Positions 37,162 to 45,820 of a DNA stretch of 48,549 nucleotides are shown here, in pieces. The notes beneath the pieces are model-generated. The model was not told where the DNA came from. It ran no database searches and saw only the letters and a list, made by a program, of their open reading frames with translations. The DNA is from Pseudonocardiales bacterium (GTDB lineage: Bacteria > Actinomycetota > Actinomycetes > Mycobacteriales > Pseudonocardiaceae). Made by a program: the position numbers and the translations under genes. Every line of letters begins with the position of its first letter. The stretch's first letter is position 1. The DNA is taken from contig JAFAPC010000179.1 in NCBI GenBank assembly GCA_019247305.1, forward strand, positions 1-48,549, written 5' to 3'.

Positions 37162-37545
37162 TCAACGGCCTCCGGGCAGTCCACGGTGGTGGATATCCTC
37201 GGACATGCGAATGACCGCGAGGTAGAACTCGAGGATTACTCGCCAGAGCGCGAGAAAGGCAAACGCGATGATCAATCCGAACAAGAGGATGAGGATGCCC
37301 TGAACAGCGCTGACCAAAAACCCGAAGACGACGAACCCGAGGTAGTACAGGGCGATGCCGATGAGGCCAAGAATGTAGAGAACTCTGATGATCAACGGGG
37401 TGACGAAGTGGTTGAAACTGAAGTCGAAGAGCGCCCCGAAAAATCCCGGCACGTGCGACTGCGACTGCCAGCCGGACGGCGGCCCACCAGTGCCTTCGGG
37501 GTACTGCGGGCCGGGCGGGCCGGACGGCGGCAGATTATAGGTCAT
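37162..37545 (-). CDS. DUF4282-type membrane protein
   Basis: 127 aa. A Pro/Gly-rich cytoplasmic N-terminus (NLPPSGPPGPQYPEGTGGPP) precedes two membrane helices (LIIRVLYILGLIGIALYYLG; ILILLFGLIIAFAFLALW) and a short tail with VILEFYLAVIRMSEDI, the DUF4282 signature ending. ATG 37545 follows AAGGAG by 6 bp; the frame extends to 38007 only as antisense of the TPR gene. It is upstream of gltB on the same strand, but a 300-bp gap with its own regulatory site suggests separate transcription. Function unknown. Confidence 0.85.
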   Translation of the reverse strand: MTYNLPPSGPPGPQYPEGTGGPPSGWQSQSHVPGFFGALFDFSFNHFVTPLIIRVLYILGLIGIALYYLGFVVFGFLVSAVQGILILLFGLIIAFAFLALWRVILEFYLAVIRMSEDIHHRGLPGGR

Positions 37546-37681
37546 TCGACGCTCCTTGAGTCGGTCGTCAGGTGTGCTCAGGCAGTACACTCGTCCAGCC
37601 CCGGTTGCGCAAGCGCCCCGCCGTCGTCGAGCACCCCGTGCGGGTAGTGGCCGTGAGTCACGAGCCGTTGCCCGGGTTACC

Positions 37682-38689
37682 TTACGAGACTGGGGTAGGA
37701 GGCGGTGCATGGTCGAGGAATTCTCGTACCGCGAGCGTCTTCCCATGGTGAGCGAGTTTGGTACGGAGGCTGGTGAGGGTCTGGTCTCCTCGTGCGGAGT
37801 CGATGGTGGCATGGCAGCGCAGTGCTTGGGTGCCGAGGCCGGCAGCTGCGTCAAGATCGCCGAGGGCAAGGTGAGCTTCGGCGGCTCGTGCGAGATAAAT
37901 CGCGGCACCACCGGGAAAGCTACCGGTGTCGAACGCCGTTTGCGCAGTGGTGAAGTGGTCGAGGGCTCGGCGGGGGTCACCGAGGTCGAGGGCGCAGGAC
38001 CCGGCAAGCATGTGGATTTCGGTGTCGTTGATCCAGTAACACCATTCCGGCTCGTGATCGCACGCAGCTGTCAGTGACTCGAAGGCGGTGTTGAGGGCAC
38101 GGTAGCACCGCTGATGGTCGTTCAGCTTGGACAGCGCGCGGGCCTCACGAGCGTGCAGGATCGCCAAAGTCTTCGGTGTGGAGCGTCGTTGGACGGTGGC
38201 GCGGGCGGTGCGCATGAGACTGACAGCATCGTGGGGGTTGCCGACGGTGTAGATCTGGATGGCTTGGAATGCGAGCGTGTTTGCCCCAGTGAGCACGTCG
38301 CCAGCGGTGGTGGAGGCGCGCAAGGCAGTGAGGTAGTACCGCTGGGCTGCGGCGTGGAGCCCGGAGTCGTAGCACAGCCAGCCGCACAGACGGGAGGCTT
38401 GCGCGGCGAGACTGTAGAGCCGCTGCTCGGTGTCGGCGGTGTAGATGGTGTCGGTGAGCAGGCCGGTGATCAGGCGTAGTTCGGCAGCGGCGAGATCGCG
38501 GAGTCTCCCGCTACCAAGCACGTCGTCGAGATGGCTAAGGTGAGATAACCGCGCCTGCAGCCCGGTGACAACCGCAGTGCCAATGCGAGGGTACACCTTG
38601 CCCGCGGTGGCACCGATGAGTCCAGACCAGACAATCGCAGCATCCGTGAGGGGTGTTCCGGTCACGATGAGGAACCCTCGCCGATCCAT
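37682..38689 (-). CDS. TPR-containing protein, probably an XRE regulator lacking its HTH
   Basis: 335 aa from ATG 38689 (GGAGG 4 bp upstream; the frame is open to GTG 38749). MDRRGFLIVTGTPL is the segment that normally follows an N-terminal helix-turn-helix in actinobacterial TPR regulators. Helical repeats follow (YSLAAQASRLCGWLCYDSGL, ALRASTTAGDVLTGANTLAF, HAREARALSKLNDHQRCYRA). Only about 70 bp separate it from the neighbouring methyltransferase, leaving no room for the DNA-binding domain. It is either a truncated regulator or a free-standing TPR partner that acts through another protein. Confidence 0.7.
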   Translation of the reverse strand: MDRRGFLIVTGTPLTDAAIVWSGLIGATAGKVYPRIGTAVVTGLQARLSHLSHLDDVLGSGRLRDLAAAELRLITGLLTDTIYTADTEQRLYSLAAQASRLCGWLCYDSGLHAAAQRYYLTALRASTTAGDVLTGANTLAFQAIQIYTVGNPHDAVSLMRTARATVQRRSTPKTLAILHAREARALSKLNDHQRCYRALNTAFESLTAACDHEPEWCYWINDTEIHMLAGSCALDLGDPRRALDHFTTAQTAFDTGSFPGGAAIYLARAAEAHLALGDLDAAAGLGTQALRCHATIDSARGDQTLTSLRTKLAHHGKTLAVREFLDHAPPPTPVS

Positions 38690-38818
38690 CGGGCCTCCAA
38701 CAGATGTCTCGATCAACGCGTGCCGTGTCCCCGCTACGGTCCATGGCACGCGGAGTAGAGAGTCCCCGTCAAGGGCGATAGGCCCGCTGGATGGCGAGCG
38801 GCCGGCGAGGCCGGCTCG

Positions 38819-39640
38819 TCAGGGTTTTCGCCCGACGCCGCCGAAGTTGAACACCTCGACCGGAGTGCCGAGATCCTGGGGGTCGGGTCGCCACAACGAC
38901 GAGGAGACCACGCCGGGCTCCAGCAGCTCCAGGCCAGCGAAGAAACGAACCAACTCCTGGCGACTGCGGGCCTTGATCATGGGCGTGGCGCTCTCGTTCC
39001 ACCGGTGGACAGCCTCCAGCATCGTCTCGGGACGGATTTCGGTGGTGGGGTCGCACAGCGCCAGGTAGCTGCCGGAGGGCAACGCCTCCAGGAGGTGGGT
39101 CACGATCGCGTACGCCTCCTCGGTGTCCAGGATGTGTTCCATAACCCCTAGCAGCATGAGCGCGATTGGTTGGGTGAAATCCAGGGTTCGGGCAGCTTCG
39201 CGCAGGACCGTATCGGAGTCGTGCAGGTCGGCGTAGACATAGTCGGTGGCGCCGTCAGCCGTGCTGGTCAGTAAGGCGCGGGCGTGTGCCATGATCAGAG
39301 GGTCATTGTCGACGTAGACGATGCGGCACTCGGGCGCGTTCGCCTGGGCGACTTCATGGGTGTTGTTGGCGGTGGGCAGCCCGGTGCCGATGTCCAGGAA
39401 CTGGCGGATCCCCGCATCGGCGACCAGGTGACGAACGACGCGGATCAGGAACCCCCGCTGAGCGCGCGCAGCGTCGACAATCTCCGGCAGGACGGCGCGG
39501 ACCTGCTCGCCGACCTCGCGATCAACCGGGTAATTGTCCTTACCGCCCAGCCAGTAGTTCCAGACCCGAGCTGTGTGCGCCTTGGTGAAGTCGATATCTG
39601 GGAACCGTCTCTCGGGGGATGCAGTTGAGCCATGCGTCAC
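38819..39640 (-). CDS. SAM-dependent methyltransferase (PF04672/DUF574 family)
   Basis: 273 aa. N-terminal ARVWNYWLGGKDNYPVDREV, SAM motif FLDIGTGLPTANNTHEVAQ, acidic loop RIVYVDNDPLIMAHARALL and the terminal substrate-binding segment (FFAGLELLEPGVVSSSLWRP) are all characteristic of the family. GTG 39640 follows GAGGGG by 7 bp; the longer frame to 40075 is antisense to the Nudix gene. Same family as 23482-24288 but clearly a different paralogue. Substrate unknown. It is divergent from the Nudix-like gene with a 220-bp gap. Confidence 0.9.
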   Translation of the reverse strand: MTHGSTASPERRFPDIDFTKAHTARVWNYWLGGKDNYPVDREVGEQVRAVLPEIVDAARAQRGFLIRVVRHLVADAGIRQFLDIGTGLPTANNTHEVAQANAPECRIVYVDNDPLIMAHARALLTSTADGATDYVYADLHDSDTVLREAARTLDFTQPIALMLLGVMEHILDTEEAYAIVTHLLEALPSGSYLALCDPTTEIRPETMLEAVHRWNESATPMIKARSRQELVRFFAGLELLEPGVVSSSLWRPDPQDLGTPVEVFNFGGVGRKP

Positions 39641-39860
39641 AGACACGCCCCTCTTCCGCTCTGGGCTTTTGTCCGTAACCAAACGGTAGCTCACCGTACG
39701 GGTTACCCCGACCCGGTGGCCGGCTCTGTGACCCACCCGGGGCATGGTCGGCCCTGCCATCCGGCCATTCATCCAGGGTTCATTCATACTGGGCTGCCGC
39801 CAGCACGCCCACGCCGGCGGGAGAGGGTGCGTGGTCTGTCGCTGGTCTGGGAGGTTCCAC

Positions 39861-40490
39861 ATGAGTTCGCCCGAAGAGATCCGCCATGCGCTGAGGTGTT
39901 TCCGTCGGCGCGGTGTCCGGCGGTGGGGAGCCAACCGGGCCGCGATGGCCGTCACGGTCGTCACCGGCGCTGATGGTCCCGCGGTGTTGCTCACCCGGCG
40001 CGCCGACGCAGGGCGCACGAGGCAGTTCGTGCTGCCGGGCGGGCCGGCTGGCCGCTGGGAGTCAGCGTCCACCACGGCCTGCCGCCAGCTAGCCGCAGAA
40101 CTGGGGATGCGACTGCCCCCGAAAGCGGTGCTTGGATTGCTCGACGACTACGTCACCCATGCCAGACTCGTGATCACGCCCGTGGTGCTCTGGATCGGCG
40201 AGCACATCCGACCCCACCGAGTGCACCCGGCTGTCCCCAACCGGACCTGTCCACCGGCCCCCGTCGCCGACGTCATCACCGTTTCGTTCACTGACCTTGA
40301 CGTCGAGCCGGTGTTCGTGGCCGACTCGGAGTCGGGCTGCCCGGTGATCCGCCTGCCGCTGCGCGGGGAGTGGTTGCATGCCCCGACGGCGGCGGTGCTC
40401 CACCAGTTCCGCGAGGTGGTCTTGCACCGTCGGCGCACCCGCGTCGCGCACCTGCAACAACCGAGGCAGCCCGGGTACGTCCGACGCTAG
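39861..40490 (+). CDS. Nudix-fold protein with degenerate Nudix box
   Basis: 209 aa. The fold is recognisable from TVVTGADGPAVLLTRRADAG and QFVLPGGPAGRWESASTTAC, but the Nudix box (G-x5-E-x7-R-E-U-x-E-E-x-G-U) reads G-PAGRW-E-SASTTAC-R-Q-L-A-A-E-L-G-M. The first Glu of REUxEE is Gln and the second is Ala, so metal binding may be weakened. It resembles CoA pyrophosphatase-type Nudix proteins by layout (LLTRR, then D-D-Y-V-T). ATG 39861 follows GGGAGG by 6 bp. It may hydrolyse a nucleotide-linked substrate weakly or act as a non-catalytic binder. Confidence 0.75.
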   Translation: MSSPEEIRHALRCFRRRGVRRWGANRAAMAVTVVTGADGPAVLLTRRADAGRTRQFVLPGGPAGRWESASTTACRQLAAELGMRLPPKAVLGLLDDYVTHARLVITPVVLWIGEHIRPHRVHPAVPNRTCPPAPVADVITVSFTDLDVEPVFVADSESGCPVIRLPLRGEWLHAPTAAVLHQFREVVLHRRRTRVAHLQQPRQPGYVRR

Positions 40491-40524
40491 GACGCGCTGA
40501 GCCGAAGGGCGATAGCGTGACGGT

Positions 40525-41361
40525 GTGCGCTTGGCGACCTGGAATGTGAACTCGGTGCGCTCCCGGCTGCCTCGGTTGCTGCCCTGGCTGGACGCGCGCT
40601 CGCCGGATGTGGTGTGCCTGCAGGAGACCAAGCTGCCGGCGGCTGCTTTTGACGAGCTGGTCGCTCCGGCGCTGACCGAGCGCGGGTACGCCGTCGCCTA
40701 CCACGGGGACGGCCGGTGGAACGGGGTCGCGCTCGCCTCCCGGATCGGCTTGGACGACGTGGCCTGCGGGTTGCTCGACGAGCCGGTCAATCCGGTGGGA
40801 CCAAGCCCCGATCCCGAAGCCCGGGCGGTATCGGCGACCTGTGGGGGGTTGCGGATCAGCTCGGTGTACGTGCCCAACGGCCGCACGCCCCAGGACCTGC
40901 ACTACCGCTACAAGCTGGAGTGGCTGGCCGCGCTGCGGGCCACCGTGGCCGCCGGGGATCCGGCGGTGGCCGTGGTCTGTGGGGACCTGAACGTGGCACC
41001 CGGCGACGACGACGTGTACGACCCGGCCGCCTACGTCACCTCTACCCACGTCACGCCCCCGGAACGCGAGGCGCTGCGCGCGCTGGGTCTGCATGACCTG
41101 GTGCGGGAGCGCTGGCCCGGGGAACGGATCTTCACTTTCTGGGACTACCGCGCCGGCATGTTCCACCAGGACTTGGGTATGCGCATTGACCTGGTGCTCG
41201 CCGGTGCGGACGTCGCCCCGCGAACGCGCGCGGCGTGGGTGGACCGTCAGGCTCGCAAGGGCGCTGCCCCCAGTGACCACGCGCCGGTGATCGTGGACCT
41301 GGACGAGGCGCCGGATGGGGACTGCGGCCCCGTCGTGCCACCTCCATCGGTGCGCCGCTAA
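40525..41361 (+). CDS. xth: Exodeoxyribonuclease III
   Basis: 278 aa. The endonuclease/exonuclease/phosphatase fold is clear: MRLATWNVNSVRSRLPRLL, VVCLQETKL (catalytic Glu), SVYVPNGR, VVCGDLNVAP (Asp, Asn), FTFWDYRAGMFHQDLGMRID and PSDHAPVIVDL with the catalytic Asp-His pair. It removes 3' blocking groups and cleaves AP sites in base-excision repair. GTG 40525 gives the conserved start. Its stop lies in an 18-bp tandem repeat that continues into the aminotransferase leader. Confidence 0.95.
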   Translation: MRLATWNVNSVRSRLPRLLPWLDARSPDVVCLQETKLPAAAFDELVAPALTERGYAVAYHGDGRWNGVALASRIGLDDVACGLLDEPVNPVGPSPDPEARAVSATCGGLRISSVYVPNGRTPQDLHYRYKLEWLAALRATVAAGDPAVAVVCGDLNVAPGDDDVYDPAAYVTSTHVTPPEREALRALGLHDLVRERWPGERIFTFWDYRAGMFHQDLGMRIDLVLAGADVAPRTRAAWVDRQARKGAAPSDHAPVIVDLDEAPDGDCGPVVPPPSVRR

Positions 41362-41412
41362 CTAGCCCAGTGCCGTTAACTAGCCCAGTGCCGATGACCG
41401 GCCGAGTGCCGA
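41359..41412 (+). repeat. 18-bp tandem repeat at the xth stop
   Basis: Three consecutive 18-bp units: TAACTAGCCCAGTGCCGT (41359-41376), the same with a final A (41377-41394), and a degenerate third, TGACCGGCCGAGTGCCGA (41395-41412). The first contains the xth stop; ATG codons at 41394 and 41412 sit at unit ends and are candidate starts of the aminotransferase. Confidence 0.85.
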
Positions 41413-42194
41413 TGACGGAGCCCCCCGGGGGTTCAGCTCACCTCGATGAGGTCACGGCACTGGCGTTGCTCAACTACGGTCATTACACCGCGATGCGCGT
41501 CGATGAACGGCGGGTCCGTGGACTGTCCTGGCACCTGGACCGTCTGATGCGGGACTGCCGCCGGGTGTTCGACGCCGAGCTGGACCCCGACTGGGTCCGC
41601 CACCTCATCCGCCGCGCCCTGACCGAGACCCCCCGCTCGATCGTGGTCCGGGTGAGCGTGTTCGACCCCGCCCTTGAGCTCAGCCATCCCGGGGCGGACG
41701 CCCGTCCCCAGCTCCTGGTCACCACCCGAGCGGCCGCCCCGGTGCCGTTGCCGGCGCTGCGCCTGCAGTCGAGCGCCTATCGCCGTGAGCTGCCCGAGGT
41801 CAAACACGTCGGTCTTTTCGGTTCGCTGCACCGTCGGCGCATCGCCCAGCGCAACGGCTTCGACGATGTGGTGTTCACTGATGCCGACGGCACCCTCTCC
41901 GAGGCGGCCACCTCAAACATCGGTTTTCTCGACGGTGACCGGATTGTCTGGCCGCAGGCGGACTGCCTTGCTGGCGTGACCATGAGACTGATCAGCGAAT
42001 CCCATGGCGGGCAGGTCAGCACCGCAGCGCTCACCCTCAGCCAGGTAGCCGACATGGATGCCGCTTTTGTCACCAACGCGGTGGTTGGCATCCGTTCCGT
42101 CAGCGCTATCGACGGTATCCAATGGCCGGCTGGGCATCCCGTTCTCCACACCCTGCGCCAGCAGTACGCCACCATTCCCGCCGAACCGCTGTGA
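41412..42194 (+). CDS. Aminotransferase class IV family protein
   Basis: 260 aa. A fold type IV PLP enzyme: NYGHYTAMRVDERRVRGLSW at the start, the PLP-linked Lys in LPEVKHVGLFGSL, and the conserved FTDADGTLSEAATSNIGFLD block. Members transaminate branched-chain or D-amino acids or act as aminodeoxychorismate lyases; this one is of the shorter uncharacterised actinobacterial type. ATG 41412 gives a family-like length; ATG 41394 and GTG 41370 in the repeat are alternatives, and no good ribosome site is present, so translation may be coupled to xth. Confidence 0.88.
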   Translation: MTEPPGGSAHLDEVTALALLNYGHYTAMRVDERRVRGLSWHLDRLMRDCRRVFDAELDPDWVRHLIRRALTETPRSIVVRVSVFDPALELSHPGADARPQLLVTTRAAAPVPLPALRLQSSAYRRELPEVKHVGLFGSLHRRRIAQRNGFDDVVFTDADGTLSEAATSNIGFLDGDRIVWPQADCLAGVTMRLISESHGGQVSTAALTLSQVADMDAAFVTNAVVGIRSVSAIDGIQWPAGHPVLHTLRQQYATIPAEPL

Positions 42195-42295
42195 ACCTGC
42201 TCAGCGTCCACTATGGGTCCACTATGGCGAACTACACTGGACCGAGCACGTCCGCGCCCGCCTGAGTACCCTAGATGAGATAACCTAGCACTGCA

Positions 42296-42481
42296 GGCCG
42301 AATCGACTGGCGTTCGGATTACGACTCGCTGCGCTACACGTTTGACTTCAGTATTGACCGCGACGGCCGCTGGTGGTTCCTCGAATGCAACCCCAACGGG
42401 CAATGGGGATTCATCGCCGAGGCCACGGGGATGCCGATCGCCTGCGCCATTGCGGATCTACTGATCGGAGACACCATCTGA
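42296..42481 (+). pseudogene. C-terminal remnant of a graspetide-type ATP-grasp ligase (TgmB/SAV_5884-like)
   Basis: The frame reads RIDWRSDYDSLRYTFDFSID and then RDGRWWFLECNPNGQWGFIA, ending LPIA-like (MPIACAIADLLIGDTI). This is the ATP-grasp active-site end, including the Mg-binding E-x-N (ECNPNG), of RiPP ATP-grasp peptide maturases. The upstream bulk is absent, and even inside the remnant about 50 residues between RYT and FDF seem deleted. The stop TGA overlaps the next ATG (42481) as in intact clusters; that next frame begins MTTISAAKWQEHLDAS, compatible with the partner methyltransferase, and is cut by the hairpin at 42519. Confidence 0.7.
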
Positions 42482-42518
42482 TGACCACAATTTCCGCAGC
42501 CAAATGGCAAGAGCATCT

Positions 42519-42578
42519 TGACGCGTCTCGGGTTTGGTACACACCTCAGTTTGTGTGTACCAAACCCGAGACGCGTCA
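42519..42578. repeat. 26-bp perfect inverted repeat (hairpin)
   Basis: The stretch 42519-42544 is exactly complementary to 42553-42578, with an 8-nt loop (CTCAGTTT). The arms include GACGCGTCTCGGG and TTTGGTACACAC. It lies about 40 bp into the putative methyltransferase remnant and 350 bp before the hydratase. It may be a terminator closing the decayed locus, a target for a dimeric regulator, or the signature of a small inserted palindromic element. Confidence 0.85.
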
Positions 42579-42866
42579 CAACCTTCTTTCGGCTATGCGA
42601 GCCCGTGTGCGGGTTGTGGGCCCCTTGCGAGCCCTCCCCGGGAGGTGGCGGAGGCGGTGTGATGGGGGTAGCACACGGTCTGTGTTTGCGGGCACGTCTC
42701 ACGTCAGGGAGTGGCAGGTATGGAAACGAACGACCGTGGGGGTGTCCTGGGCGTGTTACTCGCTCAGGGGCGTGGCCGTCCACGGTGGGGATCGGGGTCT
42801 GACTATCTGGTCTGCGATGTTGAGCGGGCCTGCGTCGCCGCGTACGACGGTATGGGGGGTTGGCAG

Positions 42867-43628
42867 ATGGATGAAGCGCAGCGCCTGTACCACGCGGAAC
42901 GGTGTCGTGTTCCTGAAGCTCTGGTGAGCTGTCGCCGCAACGGGCTGGCTCTGGAAGACGCCTACCGTGTCCAGTGGTGTGGGGTGGCGCTGCGGGTGCG
43001 CGAGGGTGCTCGCGTCCTGGGTCACAAGGTGGGGCTGACATCCCAGGCGATGCAGCACCAGGTCGGTATCGACACGCCGGATTCCGGGATTCTCCTGGAC
43101 TACATGGTCGTGGCTCCCGGCGAGGCGCTGCGGGCGGCCGAACTGCTCTCGCCCCGCATTGAGGCGGAGATCGCGTTCCGTCTTGGGAGGGACTTGTGCG
43201 GGGCCGACGTGGTCGAGGACGCCGCGCGAGGGGCGGTGGCGGAGGTTTTCCTTGCGCTGGAGGTTATTGACAGCCGGTTTCACCTCGAGGGGATCACGTT
43301 GGCGGACAGCGTGGCGGACAACGCCGGCTGCGCGCGGTTCGTCCTTGGTGACGCTGTGCCGATGCCGAGTTGGGACCTGCGTGCCGAGCGCCTGATCGTC
43401 TGCTCGGGCGTTACCCCTGTCGCCGTCGGGGAGGGCCGGGATGTTTTTGGCGACCCGATCCGGTCGATTGTCTGGCTGGCCCGGCGCCTGGCCGACTTCG
43501 GCGCCGGGCTGAAGGCCGGCGATGTCGTGCTGGCGGGAGCGGTGCACGAGAGCATTCCTGTCCCCGCAGGGAAAACCGTGTCGGTCTCCTCGCCGCGCCT
43601 TCCTCCGGTGAACCTGCACGTGGCCTGA
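42867..43628 (+). CDS. mhpD: 2-oxopent-4-enoate hydratase (MhpD family)
   Basis: 253 aa. Adds water to 2-hydroxypenta-2,4-dienoate to give 4-hydroxy-2-oxopentanoate. Signatures: GHKVGLTSQAMQHQVGIDTP, the metal-binding E-x-E in PRIEAEIAFRLG, the Glu in LALEVIDSRF, and PAGKTVSVSS at the end. ATG 42867 (GGGGGG upstream) best fits the family start; ATG 42720 with GGGAG would add 49 residues that look unrelated. It is the first gene of the seven-gene block. The usual ring-cleavage genes are missing, so the natural substrate may be another 2-oxo acid. Confidence 0.88.
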   Translation: MDEAQRLYHAERCRVPEALVSCRRNGLALEDAYRVQWCGVALRVREGARVLGHKVGLTSQAMQHQVGIDTPDSGILLDYMVVAPGEALRAAELLSPRIEAEIAFRLGRDLCGADVVEDAARGAVAEVFLALEVIDSRFHLEGITLADSVADNAGCARFVLGDAVPMPSWDLRAERLIVCSGVTPVAVGEGRDVFGDPIRSIVWLARRLADFGAGLKAGDVVLAGAVHESIPVPAGKTVSVSSPRLPPVNLHVA

Positions 43629-43692
43629 CGCCGCCGGGACGAGCATCTGATCATGCCTTAGATCCACCGCGTCGCATCATGAGAGGACCGCA

Positions 43693-44559
43693 ATGCCTCC
43701 CCGTCGCATGCTGAGGGCCGCCGTGATTGGCGCCGGGCTGCTCGGGATCGACCTGGCCGAGAGGCTCACCAGGTCCACCACACTGAGCTGCGCGCTCGTC
43801 GTGGGACGAAGCAGCGGCACCGCGGGTCTGCGCCTGGCCGCCCGGATGGGTTGTGCCACCTCCACCGACGGTATCGACGCCGTGACCGGTTCAGATATCG
43901 ACGTCGTCTTCGATGCCTCCAACGCGGCCGCGCACCCCGCCCACTGGGCCGGCCTCGCCTTCGCTGGCGTGCTGCTGGTGGATTTGACCCCGAGCGGCGG
44001 GGGGACCATGGTCGCCCCGACGGTCAACGGCCATCGGGCGGAGTCCGCTCGCCATCTCAGTCTGGTCAGCTGCGCAGGACAGGCTGTCCTGCCGGTGCTC
44101 GATGTGGTGGCCAAGCACTGCACGCCTCGGTATGTCGAGGTCGTCACCACCGTGGCCGGGGCGAGCGTGGGCCGTGCCAGCCGGTGCAACCTCGACGAGT
44201 ACATCGCCACCACGGAATACGCCGTACGCCGGCTCACCCACGCACCCGGTGCCAAGGTCTTGACCACGATCAGTCCGGCTCTGCCCGCGCCGGCGTTCCG
44301 TGCCCAGCTCACGGTGGTCGTCTCCGACATCCGGCCGGAACCCCTGCGCACCGGCGTGGAGGCTGTCGCCGCTGCCGTCCGCACGTTCGCCCCCGGGTAC
44401 GAGGTGGCCTCGTGGTCCGTTGCGGACGGACTGATCAAGGCATCCGTCACCGTCACCGCCCACGGCGGCCGGCTTCCCGCGTACGCCGGGAACGTGGAGA
44501 TCATCAACGCGGCTGCGGTGCTGCTGGCAGAACGGCACGCGGCCGCCCGGAACGAGTGA
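43693..44559 (+). CDS. mhpF: Acylating aldehyde dehydrogenase (MhpF/DmpF family)
   Basis: 288 aa. Oxidises the aldehyde released by the aldolase to an acyl-CoA using NAD and CoA. The Rossmann motif is AAVIGAGLLGIDLAERL and the catalytic Cys is in LVSCAGQAVLPVL (about residue 133). The conserved NVEIINAAAVLLAER lies at the end, where the aldolase binds. It is slightly shorter than usual for the family. ATG 43693 has GAGAGGA upstream. The DmpFG-type pair channels the aldehyde between subunits, and the aldolase follows 6 bp later. Confidence 0.92.
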   Translation: MPPRRMLRAAVIGAGLLGIDLAERLTRSTTLSCALVVGRSSGTAGLRLAARMGCATSTDGIDAVTGSDIDVVFDASNAAAHPAHWAGLAFAGVLLVDLTPSGGGTMVAPTVNGHRAESARHLSLVSCAGQAVLPVLDVVAKHCTPRYVEVVTTVAGASVGRASRCNLDEYIATTEYAVRRLTHAPGAKVLTTISPALPAPAFRAQLTVVVSDIRPEPLRTGVEAVAAAVRTFAPGYEVASWSVADGLIKASVTVTAHGGRLPAYAGNVEIINAAAVLLAERHAAARNE

Positions 44560-44565
44560 GGATCC

Positions 44566-45588
44566 GTGAACACGGTAGACAGGCGCGTTGTCATCTACGA
44601 CCCGACGCTGCGGGACGGTCAGCATGCCGTCCGCCACCAGCTCGACACCGCGCAGCTCCGCGTCTACGCCCAGGCCGCGAACCGGGCCGGCATCCCGGTG
44701 ATGGAAGTCGGCCACGGCAACGGCCTGGGCGCCTCTTCCCTTCAGATCGGCCGGTCGCGGCTGGACGACGACGCCATGCTCTCCACCGTCCGCGAGGTCC
44801 TCACGGACACCCGGATGGCCGCGTTCATGGCACCCGGGTGGGGCACCGGCAAGGACATCCGCAGGGCCGTCGGTCACGGTGCCGACGTTGTCCGTATCGC
44901 CGCCCACTGCACCGAGGCCAGCGTGACCGAACGGCACGTCGGCCTTGTTCGCGACCTGGGCGTCGAGGCACAAGCCGTGCTGCTGATGAGCCACATGGCC
45001 GACGCGGGCCGGTTGGCCCAGGAGTGCGTGCAGGCGGTCGATTTCGGCGCGCAGGCTGTCGGGATCATGGATTCTGCCGGGCATTACCTGCCTGGTGATG
45101 TCTCCGAGCGGATCGGGGCCATCGTCGCGGGGGTGGATGTGCCGGTGATCTTCCACGGGCACAACAACCTCTCCCTGGCCGTGGCCAACTCGCTCGCCGC
45201 TGTCGAGGCGGGGGCGACGATCATCGACGCGTGCGCGCGGGGATTCGGCGCCGGGGCTGGGAACACTCAGCTTGAGGTCCTCGTCGCCGTGCTGGAACGC
45301 ATGGGACACCCGACCGGTATCGACCTGCGTGCCCTGCTCCGCGCGGCAGACCTGGCGCAGGAGCATCTGATGCCGTGCCCGCCGACGATCGACTCGGTCA
45401 GCGTGATGTCGGGCCTGGCGGGCGTGTTCTCGGGTTTCAAGCTGCCAGTGCTCTCAGCCGCCGCGGCCGCGGGCGTCGACCCTCTGGACGTCTTCGTCGA
45501 GCTGGGGCGGCGTCAGGCGGTGGCGGGCCAGGAAGACCTGATCCCGGAGGTCATCCGGACCATCCCTCGGCAGGAGGCATCACGGTGA
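44566..45588 (+). CDS. mhpE: 4-hydroxy-2-oxovalerate aldolase (MhpE/DmpG family)
   Basis: 340 aa. A class II pyruvate aldolase cleaving 4-hydroxy-2-oxoacids to pyruvate and an aldehyde, or running the reverse condensation. The metal and base residues are visible in [16 protein letters not shown] (Asp and catalytic His) and [17 protein letters not shown] (His-x-His). The C-terminal DsbH-like region with ALLRAADLA forms the interface with the dehydrogenase. GTG 44566 lies in GAGGATCC context right after the dehydrogenase stop. Its stop overlaps the ACP start (GTGA). Confidence 0.93.
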   Translation: MNTVDRRVVIYDPTLRDGQHAVRHQLDTAQLRVYAQAANRAGIPVMEVGHGNGLGASSLQIGRSRLDDDAMLSTVREVLTDTRMAAFMAPGWGTGKDIRRAVGHGADVVRIAAHCTEASVTERHVGLVRDLGVEAQAVLLMSHMADAGRLAQECVQAVDFGAQAVGIMDSAGHYLPGDVSERIGAIVAGVDVPVIFHGHNNLSLAVANSLAAVEAGATIIDACARGFGAGAGNTQLEVLVAVLERMGHPTGIDLRALLRAADLAQEHLMPCPPTIDSVSVMSGLAGVFSGFKLPVLSAAAAAGVDPLDVFVELGRRQAVAGQEDLIPEVIRTIPRQEASR

Positions 45589-45815
45589 ACCCGTCCTTGA
45601 TGGACATACTCGTCACCCATCTCCAGCTGGACCCGCAGGCCTTGCGCCAGGAATCCCGCCTGGAGGATGCCGGCCTGGACTCGCTGACCCTCGTCGAGCT
45701 CAGCGTGCTGCTGCGTGAGCGGGCGGACGTGGAGATCGGGGAGGACGAACTGTCCTCGGCCACGACTGTGGGGGCTCTCGACCGTATGGTCGCGGAGCGC
45801 CTCACCAGGAGGTGA
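45585..45815 (+). CDS. Acyl carrier protein
   Basis: 76 aa, four-helix ACP fold. The phosphopantetheine attachment Ser lies in [20 protein letters not shown], with [20 protein letters not shown] as the last helices. It carries acyl intermediates as thioesters after activation by a phosphopantetheinyl transferase, which is not in the window. It starts inside the aldolase stop and is 5 bp before the CitE-type lyase gene. A dedicated ACP inside a meta-cleavage-type operon is unusual. It is not the CitD type found in citrate lyase. Confidence 0.9.
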   Translation: MNPSLMDILVTHLQLDPQALRQESRLEDAGLDSLTLVELSVLLRERADVEIGEDELSSATTVGALDRMVAERLTRR

Positions 45816-45820
45816 TCGCC

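Noticed and set aside
43891..45366. 491-aa minus-strand open frame
   Set aside because: Antisense to the dehydrogenase and aldolase genes, which have clear catalytic motifs.
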